Shown here: positions 57,007 through 64,000 of the stretch, piece after piece
Layout of the letters: every line of letters starts with the position of its first letter
How positions within the stretch are numbered: position 1 is the stretch's first letter
From: Phormidesmis priestleyi BC1401
GTDB taxonomy: Bacteria; Cyanobacteriota; Cyanobacteriia; Leptolyngbyales; Leptolyngbyaceae
Length of the DNA: 64,000 bases
Reading direction: 5' to 3'
NCBI RefSeq assembly: GCF_001650195.1
Contig: NZ_LXYR01000020.1
Span: 1-64,000, forward strand
Translations under genes and position numbers: made by a program
The notes under the pieces: generated by a model
What the model was told of the DNA's origin: nothing
Databases searched by the model: none
The model's input: only the letters and a program-made list of their open reading frames with translations

Positions 57007-57411
57007 CTCTTCAGTGTATTCTGATTCGAGACTCGAACGGCACACAACACGCATCTAGACAGGGCAAACGCATCTAAATTGCTTAGAGAATAGTAGTAGC
57101 GTTCTGGGTAATAAACGGCGCTATCTTTAGCCAAAGTCATTCTCAATAAGCTCCAACTATTGCGGATCTTCTCAATAAGGTAAGCAAAATGGCTGCTTGT
57201 TGACATGATGCGTTTGCCCTGGCATCTAGAGCGATCGCCTCCTTAATCGCCAACAACTTCCGGTCACAGAAGTGTAAAGACTTTACGTTCGAGGGCGAAA
57301 GAACTGCGTGTTTGTTCTCAAGAATGTGTGTTCTACTGACATTCGGGGAAAGATAGCTGCGGCTATTCAGTCATCTCTAGCCCCTAGTCACCTTGCGAGA
57401 AGTTCAACATT
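57007..57411. promoter_or_regulatory. Intergenic region before the giant gene
   Basis: About 400 bases holding the divergent promoters of the hydrolase and of the giant gene. An 83-codon frame at 57308-57559 overlaps the giant gene in another phase and lacks protein-like composition, so I do not call it. No hairpin or repeat stands out. Confidence 0.4.
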
Positions 57412-60400
57412 ATGGAATTTACTGGGTCATCTGCTTGGAACCGGAACTCGCTGTCCCCCGATGCTGCGCCTGCTGCGGCTGCGGTTAGCAATTCTCTCGC
57501 AGCCCCGATTTCCACTCTCGCACTGCGGACTCGTGCAGCCACGTCTCTATTATTTATAGAGGCTAACGTCACCGATTATCAAAGCCTGGTGGCTGGGGTA
57601 AAGGCGGGAACTGAGGTTCATGTGCTCGACCCGATCGCAGATGCAGTCACCCAAATTACCCAAACTCTTGTAGGGCGCACCGGAATCTCTAGCCTCCATA
57701 TCGTCTCGCATGGAGAGGCAGGCGGTTTGCAGTTAGGCAGCACTGAGTTAGATGGGCAGAACCTCGATCGCTATGCGACGCAACTAGGATCTTGGTCACA
57801 GGCGCTGACTCCAGATGCCGATATTTTGCTCTATGGCTGCAATGTCGCTCAAGGGGCACAAGGTCTTGATTTTGTGCAGCGTCTGGGGCAGATGACCGGG
57901 GCAGATATTGCAGCCTCCAATGATTGGACGGGCGATCGCGCGGCAGGAGGCAACTGGACATTAGAGGTTCATACGGGCGAGATTGCGGCGGGTCTTGCTT
58001 TTCAGGCATCTACCTTGGCAAATTATCATCATCTGTTGCCCGTTGATCTGCTGTCTCCGATCGACCCCGCTTTGGTCAGTGGAAGTGACAGCACGGGCGG
58101 CAGCTTGGGCACTGGCTCAGTGAGCAATGACGGGCGCTATATCGTCTTCACGAGCAATTCGGGCAGTTTGGATGCCACCGATAAAAATGGTAAATCGGAT
58201 GTGTTTTGGCTCGATCGTCAAACTCAAACGCTAAAACTCGTCAGCCACAATCTCGGCAAAACAGGTAGCTCAAATGGGGCTTCGTCGAGCGCGGTGATCA
58301 GTGGCGATGGTTTGTCAGTGGCGTTTGTGAGCGATGGGACTGATCTCGCCCTTGGTGATCAAGACTCGCAAAAAGACGTGTTTTTGTGGAAATGGGACAG
58401 CGCTACTAGCACCGACACGCTGAGTCTCGTGAGCGGCACCAACAATAGCGCAATCTCAGATGGAGATTCTTATAACCCTATTATTAGCGACAACGGTCAG
58501 TATGTCTCGTTTTTAAGCGATGCAGCAAACCTGACTTCTCTTTCTGACAGCAATGGTCAGCCTGATGTCTTTCAGTGGGATGGATCAGCGAGTATGAATG
58601 CAGTCACGCTCGTCAGCCGAAATCGCAGTAAGAACGGGAGTGGCATCAAAGGAGTATCGACCAGTTTCTCAATGAGTCGAGATGGCAATTTTGTCGCCTT
58701 CAGCAGCAATGCCAATAACTTAGTCGCCTTTACGATCGACCTCAATGGCTCTACTGAAGACGTGTTTCGCTGGGGTCGTGTCGGTAACACGATGACCTTA
58801 ATCAGCAGAAGTCTTTCTCCCAGCACAACCGGAGCGGACGGGGAATCAATCAATCCAGTCATCAGCAATGATGGGAGCCGCATCGCATTTGTAAGTGCAG
58901 CGAAAAACCTAGATGCACTAGATAGCGACAACGCGAAAGACATCTTTTTATGGGATAATGCCAGCGCGACTGCTAACAAGATTCGCTTGATCAGCGTCAA
59001 TAGCGCCGGAACGAATAGCGGTAGTAAATCAGCCAATCCCTTTGCTGAGAGTGGGTCTCTCAACCCAGTGATTAGCGGCGATGGGAAGTATGTGGCGTTT
59101 ACCAGCTATTCCACAGATTTGATGGCGGCTGCTGACGCAAACAATAAGCAAGACGTGTTTGTCAGAGATGTTGATGCGTCCACAAATTTTCTAGTCAGCG
59201 GTAACAGTGCTGGGGTGTTTGGCAACGATGTCTCGTCTGACCCGTCGATTAGCGGAGATGGCAAGCGAATTAGTTTTGCCAGCAGTGCCAGCAATCTAGT
59301 CACGGGCGACACGAATGGCAAGCGCGATGTCTTTGTCCATGATTTAACTGGCAGCACGACTTCGTTAATCAGCCGCAGTGCAACCGCGATCGGAGATAAC
59401 GATTCTCCCGCAGATGACCCGACCAATCCCTCGGTCTACGCGTCTGCAATCAGCGCAGATGGAAAGTTTGTGGCGTTTACCAGTCTAGCCAGCAATCTGG
59501 TCGATCGAGATGGCAACAGCGCGGCTGATGTGTTTATCGCCCAGTTGCCGACCGTCGTAAATCTAGCTAGCTCAATTAGTTTGGTGTCTCGTCAAGGGTC
59601 TGACCCATCGCTTACGCCCAAGACGGGGAGTGAAGACTCGACGCTGACGGGCAACTCAGTGAGTGCCGATGGTCGCTATGTGGTTTACACAAGCAAAGCT
59701 CCTGAATTAGCGCCTAACGATGTCAATAGCGCTCAAGACGTGTTTGTCAGAGACAATCAAACCAACACGGTGACGCTGATCAGTCGCACCTCCGCAGGCT
59801 CGTCAGGAAATGGAAATTCTTATAGCCCAGTCATCAGTCGAGACGGTCAGTTTGTTGTCTTTGTCAGTGACGCATCTAATTTGGTGGCGGGTGACACGAA
59901 TGGAGCATCCGACCTCTTTTTATGGGAGCGATCGCAGCCTAACACTCTGACGCTGATCAGCAAAATCAATAGCGGAACAACGAGCGGAAATCAAGCTTCG
60001 CTGAATCCCATCATTAGCGGCAACGGTCAATATGTTGCCTTCACCAGTTTGGCAACTAATCTTGTGAGTGGCGATAGCAACGCAAAACAGGACGTGTTTG
60101 TGTGGGAGCGATCGACTAAAACAACCACGCTAGTTAGCCATGCGAATGGGAGCACAAACAGCAGCAATGGCACATCTGAGAATGCGTCGATTAGCGATGA
60201 TGGACAGATGATCACCTTCACAAGTGACGGCACAAACTTGATTGCAACGCCGACGGCTGCACAGAAACAAGTGTTTTTCTGGGATCGCAAAGCAACTCCG
60301 CTTTCACTGATTGGTCAAGATAGTGCAGGCGCGATCGCCAACGCAGAATCAGACAACGCAGTCATCAGTGGCGATGGACGCTATGTTGCCTTTACGAGCA

Positions 60401-63400
60401 GTGCATCGAATCTATTTGGCAACGATACTAACGCGGCTCAAGATGTGTTTATTCGAGATTTGGTCAAGAACACGACGACAGCAGTGAGTGTCGATTCTGC
60501 GGGAGCTTATGGCACCGTGACTGGAGGCGCACCTGGGAGTGGAGCGTTTGCATCAAGTCCGGTGATCAGCAGCTATGGAGGTAAGGTCTATGTCGCATTT
60601 ACCAGCACCTTTAATACGCTGGTCGCTACTGATACCAACAGCGCTCAAGATGTGTTTGTGCGCGAAATTGATATCAATGACTCCACCAAGAGCCGAACAA
60701 TCTTAGTGAGTGTTAACAACAATGGCACCGACAGCGGCACAGGAACGGGGACGGGCGGCTCGTTTGGTGGAACGGGTTCATTTAGCCCCTTACTCAGCCG
60801 AGACGGACGATTTTTGGCGTTTGTCAGCTACTCTAATAATCTTGTTGCCAGTGACACGAATGGCGCACAAGATATTTTTGTTCGAGATTTACTGCTCAAC
60901 AATACAACGCTAATTAGCAAGAACAGTGCCGGAACCGATAGTGGAAAAGGAACTTCTGACGTTCCGGTGATCAGTAGCAGTGGCAGCTATATTGCGTTTG
61001 TTAGCAATGCGGGTGATCTGGTTGGAGGCGATTTCAACGGCAAATTTGATGTGTTTGGCAGCAAGTTGTTGCCGTTGGTAAGTCTGACCACGATCGCCGC
61101 AACTGCCAGCGAAGCGACGCCCTCTAGCGATCCGGCAATCTATCAAATCAAGCGCAACACTAAAACAGGAGAACTGACCGTTAAACTCGCGATCGATCCA
61201 ACCAGCACGGCGGCGGCGACCGATTATGATCTGTCGGTCGATCCGGCATTTGCGACGATCGTCAGTTTCTCTGCGACTGAGATTGTTCTGAAATTCTTGA
61301 GTGGCACAGACACGATCGATCTCAAGATGACTCCAAGAGACGACATTCAAGCGGAAGCAGACGAAACTCTAAAGCTATTTATCACCGCAGACGCAGCCAA
61401 TTCGGGCTATGCGATTAACACGAGTGATAACACAGCGACGACGACGATTCTGGCAAACGATACCGCTGTCATCAACACGAACGATAGTGGTGAAGGATCA
61501 CTCCGTCAAGCCATTATTAACGCGAACGCATTCGCTGGCGCAAATACAATTAGCTTTGCGATTGTGGGGACTGGAGTGCAAACGATCGCGCTACAGTCTG
61601 CTCTGCCGATTCTCAGTGATGGAGTCACGATCGACGGCACGACTCAAACCGGATTCACCGACACTCCTTTAATTGTCTTAGACGGCACTGCTGCTGGGGC
61701 AACTGCGAATGGCTTACAAATCTCCGCCGGAAGCAGCACCATTAAAGGACTCGCGATCAAAAACTTCGCTCAAGACGGCATTTTGATCGACACCCAAGGC
61801 GGCAACACCATTCAGCAAAACGACCTTTCGACAAACAAAGGGTCGGGGGTCGCGATCGTGGGCACTGTCACCGGAAACCGCATTCAGGGCAACACCTTCA
61901 CGGGCAATACAGGTTTGGGGATTGACCTCGGCAACGATGGCGCAACTGCCAACGACGCAGGGGATTTAGATGTAGGTGCAAACAATCTGCAAAACTTCCC
62001 CGTGTTAAAGATCGCCGAACCGATCGGAACGGGAGCCGCGATCGGCGGAACACTCAACAGCGCACCAAGTGTTCAATTCCGAGTCGAATTTTTTAGCAGC
62101 GATGCGACGGGCACGGCTCAAGGCAAAACCTTCCTCGGCTTCACGAATGTCACCACTGATGCAAGCGGCACTGGAACCTTTAGCTTTACGGCTGCTGGAG
62201 TCGCTCTCGGAGAGTTGATTACCGCGACAGCAACCGACGCGAGTGGCAATACGTCAGAGTTATCGACGGCAAAAGCAGTGGTGGTTCCTACCGTCAGTCT
62301 AGATGCGACCCCGGTTAAGCTGCCAGAAGGCACCGCGACTTCTACCGCGATTCCCTTTGTCATCACCCTGTCTCAGCCCAGCACCCAAGATGTTGTTGTC
62401 ACTTACAGCACCGCAGACGGCACCGCGACGATCGCCGATAGCGATTACACGCCTGCTGCGGCTGCCAGCATTACCTTTGCTCCGGGTCAAACAACCCAGA
62501 CGATTAACATTGACACGATCGCTGATAATCAATACGAACCCGATGAAACCTTCACCGTTACGTTAAACGGAGCAACGAATGCGGCGTTAACTGCTGCCGT
62601 CAGCGCAACAGGCACGATTCAGAATGATGATCAAAAGCCGACAATCACGATCGCTAATGCGAGTCAGAATGAATTGGACAGCGGTTCTGCACCCATCATC
62701 TTTACAGCAAGTCTATCGAACCTTAGCACTGAAACTGTCACGGTAGACTACGCCACCGCAGACGGTAAAGCAACCGTGGCAGACAGTGACTACGCCAATG
62801 CATCGGGAAGTCTAACTTTCTTGCCGGGTCAACTCACTCAAACCTTTGAAGTTTTGGTCAATGGAGATACCAAATTTGAACCTGATGAACCCTTCCAGGT
62901 GATATTAGCAAATCCCATTAATGGCACGATCGTATCTGCTACGAACATCGCTACCGGAACGATTCTGAATGATGATCCGGGTCCCACGTTAAGCATTACA
63001 ACGCCCGCCGCACAGCTTGAAGGCACAAGCGGGACAAATACTCCTTATCTGTTCGTCGTCAATCTCAGTCAATCGAGTAGTCAAGAAGTCACGGTGAATT
63101 ATGCGACGATCGACGACACCGCGACGATCGCCGATAACGATTACACTGCCGCATCGGGGACGCTCACATTTGCGCCAAACACCACCAGTCAAACCGTCAC
63201 GGTTTTCTCTCAAGGTGACAAAAAGTTTGAAGTCGATGAGCAGTTTTTCGTCAAGTTGACGAGTTCAAATAACGCCAATCTTTCTGCCGCCGTTCAAGCG
63301 ACGGGCATCATTACGTCTGACGACACCACTCCTCCGACGCTGGAAATTGCAAACACAGAGGCACCAGAAGGCAATAATGGCACCACTGCTTACAACTTTG

Positions 63401-64000
63401 TCGTTTCCCTGTCGGATGCCAGTTATCAAACCATTACCGTCGATTACACCACACAGGATAAGGATGCGACGATCGCGGATCAAGATTATCAAACTGCTTC
63501 TGGAACCCTGACGTTTGCCCCCAATGAAACTCGTAAAACCATCACCGCTTTAGGAAATGGGGATAACAAATACGAGGGCACTGAGACATTTTTGATGAAT
63601 CTCAGAAATTCTTCAAATGCTACAATCTCAAGCGCAAGTTCAACGGGAACGATCACAAACGATGATTCTCTTCCTTTGATCAGCATCAACGACGTAAGCA
63701 ATCCTGAAGGAGATACGAGCACCACTAAAAATAACCTATTCACGGTTAGTTTAAGCAACCCTACAGATCAAACTGTTACTGTCGATTTTGCAACGGCAGA
63801 CGGTACAGTGGCTAACAGCAGTGCAACAACGGCTGATAATGACTACTTAAGCACTTCGGGAACGATCACGTTTAATCCGGGTGAAATCACTAAGACGATC
63901 GCTGTTGCTACAAATGGAGATGCCAACTTAGAGAAAGACGAAGAGTTCTCTGTGAATCTTAGCAATGCGAAAGAAGCTGGAATTCTCAAAGGTCAGGGCA
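57412..64000 (+). CDS. Giant DUF4347/beta-propeller/Calx-beta protein, 3' end beyond window
   Basis: Incomplete at the right edge; at least 2,196 codons without a stop. Start: the first ATG after the in-frame stop at 57385, with GAGAAG upstream. Residues about 45-205 are DUF4347 (SSLHIVSHGEAGGLQLG, ADILLYGCNVAQG). From 238 to about 1200 are sixteen TolB-like blades, each about 63 residues with a core such as ISGDGKYVAFTS ... DVFV. Next come a Calx-beta-like segment (about 1224), a beta-helix-like stretch (TNDSGEGSLRQAIINANAFA near 1360) and, from about 1626, five Calx-beta repeats (CalX core DYTPAA, DNDYTAASGTLTF). There is no N-terminal signal peptide. DUF4347 proteins are usually secreted by type I systems via C-terminal repeats and act as adhesins or surface proteins; that is inference here. 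Confidence 0.9.
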   Translation, partial: MEFTGSSAWNRNSLSPDAAPAAAAVSNSLAAPISTLALRTRAATSLLFIEANVTDYQSLVAGVKAGTEVHVLDPIADAVTQITQTLVGRTGISSLHIVSHGEAGGLQLGSTELDGQNLDRYATQLGSWSQALTPDADILLYGCNVAQGAQGLDFVQRLGQMTGADIAASNDWTGDRAAGGNWTLEVHTGEIAAGLAFQASTLANYHHLLPVDLLSPIDPALVSGSDSTGGSLGTGSVSNDGRYIVFTSNSGSLDATDKNGKSDVFWLDRQTQTLKLVSHNLGKTGSSNGASSSAVISGDGLSVAFVSDGTDLALGDQDSQKDVFLWKWDSATSTDTLSLVSGTNNSAISDGDSYNPIISDNGQYVSFLSDAANLTSLSDSNGQPDVFQWDGSASMNAVTLVSRNRSKNGSGIKGVSTSFSMSRDGNFVAFSSNANNLVAFTIDLNGSTEDVFRWGRVGNTMTLISRSLSPSTTGADGESINPVISNDGSRIAFVSAAKNLDALDSDNAKDIFLWDNASATANKIRLISVNSAGTNSGSKSANPFAESGSLNPVISGDGKYVAFTSYSTDLMAAADANNKQDVFVRDVDASTNFLVSGNSAGVFGNDVSSDPSISGDGKRISFASSASNLVTGDTNGKRDVFVHDLTGSTTSLISRSATAIGDNDSPADDPTNPSVYASAISADGKFVAFTSLASNLVDRDGNSAADVFIAQLPTVVNLASSISLVSRQGSDPSLTPKTGSEDSTLTGNSVSADGRYVVYTSKAPELAPNDVNSAQDVFVRDNQTNTVTLISRTSAGSSGNGNSYSPVISRDGQFVVFVSDASNLVAGDTNGASDLFLWERSQPNTLTLISKINSGTTSGNQASLNPIISGNGQYVAFTSLATNLVSGDSNAKQDVFVWERSTKTTTLVSHANGSTNSSNGTSENASISDDGQMITFTSDGTNLIATPTAAQKQVFFWDRKATPLSLIGQDSAGAIANAESDNAVISGDGRYVAFTSSASNLFGNDTNAAQDVFIRDLVKNTTTAVSVDSAGAYGTVTGGAPGSGAFASSPVISSYGGKVYVAFTSTFNTLVATDTNSAQDVFVREIDINDSTKSRTILVSVNNNGTDSGTGTGTGGSFGGTGSFSPLLSRDGRFLAFVSYSNNLVASDTNGAQDIFVRDLLLNNTTLISKNSAGTDSGKGTSDVPVISSSGSYIAFVSNAGDLVGGDFNGKFDVFGSKLLPLVSLTTIAATASEATPSSDPAIYQIKRNTKTGELTVKLAIDPTSTAAATDYDLSVDPAFATIVSFSATEIVLKFLSGTDTIDLKMTPRDDIQAEADETLKLFITADAANSGYAINTSDNTATTTILANDTAVINTNDSGEGSLRQAIINANAFAGANTISFAIVGTGVQTIALQSALPILSDGVTIDGTTQTGFTDTPLIVLDGTAAGATANGLQISAGSSTIKGLAIKNFAQDGILIDTQGGNTIQQNDLSTNKGSGVAIVGTVTGNRIQGNTFTGNTGLGIDLGNDGATANDAGDLDVGANNLQNFPVLKIAEPIGTGAAIGGTLNSAPSVQFRVEFFSSDATGTAQGKTFLGFTNVTTDASGTGTFSFTAAGVALGELITATATDASGNTSELSTAKAVVVPTVSLDATPVKLPEGTATSTAIPFVITLSQPSTQDVVVTYSTADGTATIADSDYTPAAAASITFAPGQTTQTINIDTIADNQYEPDETFTVTLNGATNAALTAAVSATGTIQNDDQKPTITIANASQNELDSGSAPIIFTASLSNLSTETVTVDYATADGKATVADSDYANASGSLTFLPGQLTQTFEVLVNGDTKFEPDEPFQVILANPINGTIVSATNIATGTILNDDPGPTLSITTPAAQLEGTSGTNTPYLFVVNLSQSSSQEVTVNYATIDDTATIADNDYTAASGTLTFAPNTTSQTVTVFSQGDKKFEVDEQFFVKLTSSNNANLSAAVQATGIITSDDTTPPTLEIANTEAPEGNNGTTAYNFVVSLSDASYQTITVDYTTQDKDATIADQDYQTASGTLTFAPNETRKTITALGNGDNKYEGTETFLMNLRNSSNATISSASSTGTITNDDSLPLISINDVSNPEGDTSTTKNNLFTVSLSNPTDQTVTVDFATADGTVANSSATTADNDYLSTSGTITFNPGEITKTIAVATNGDANLEKDEEFSVNLSNAKEAGILKGQG

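Noticed and set aside
57308-57559. 83-codon plus-strand frame at the start of the giant gene
   Set aside because: It overlaps the giant frame in another phase, is Leu/Arg/Cys-rich without homology character and stops inside the coding region.
58572-63758. Multiple minus-strand frames opposite the giant gene
   Set aside because: They are antisense shadows of repetitive Thr/Ala/Asp-rich coding sequence; the plus strand is open throughout.

Overview
The window is a chromosomal segment of a phycobilisome-bearing cyanobacterium. It carries apcA-apcB-apcC, a complete kaiABC clock cluster, the photosystem II assembly lipoprotein Psb27, cytochrome c6, a CcmK-type carboxysome shell protein, a KGK-domain protein and several families seen almost only in cyanobacteria. 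The HIP1-like octamer GCGATCGC and its CGATCG core recur throughout. The complete hmp/pil chemotaxis-like locus with divergent hmpF points to a filamentous or gliding, pilus-motile lineage, probably Leptolyngbya-like. The genus is an inference.

Layout. 1-8.4 kb: a PlsY-like/PEP-synthase-like fusion, a pyroglutamyl-peptidase-like protein, two genes that each appear broken by a one-base frameshift (a small secreted protein and a dicarboxylate/amino-acid symporter), an unknown membrane protein and an ArsA/Get3-type ATPase. 8.5-19.9 kb: metabolic and conserved cyanobacterial genes, namely DUF2358, DUF3095, a GST, threonine synthase, cytochrome c6, a sterol-desaturase-family hydroxylase, an Mpo1-like protein, an amidohydrolase and a DevC/DevA-type ABC exporter without its DevB partner. 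19.9-28 kb: a double-GAF histidine kinase, psb27, an adenosine-deaminase-family enzyme, ccsA, a KGK protein, tilS, an orphan HicB-like protein, two MITE-like inverted-repeat elements and a small Gly/Ala-rich membrane protein.

28.1-42 kb is one functional block: hmpF on the minus strand, divergent from hmpA-B-C-D-E (PatA-like regulator, CheY, CheW, chemoreceptor, CheA), the pathway that controls type IV pilus motility and phototaxis. Its receptor and kinase carry unusually long acidic linkers, about 300 and about 1,020 residues. 42-50 kb: an extracellular phospholipase-D-like protein containing an EF-hand loop and a helix-hairpin-helix tail, a cysteine desulfurase, the allophycocyanin operon and a glycogen-debranching-type glycosidase. 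50.3-53.9 kb: kaiA, kaiB and kaiC, with purE overlapping kaiC by four bases. 53.9-57 kb: glutaminase, a satellite BMC shell protein, a Uma2-family nuclease and an alpha/beta hydrolase. From 57.4 kb to the right edge runs one incomplete giant gene (at least 2,196 codons): a DUF4347 head, sixteen TolB-like propeller blades arranged as 8+8, a beta-helix-like segment and five or more Calx-beta repeats.

I see no rRNA, tRNA, CRISPR array, prophage or complete insertion sequence. Nothing is unmistakably a new biological system. The most unusual material is the giant DUF4347 protein, the acidic-linker CheA, the PLD/EF-hand/HhH protein, the PlsY/PEP-synthase fusion and the kaiC-purE overlap.
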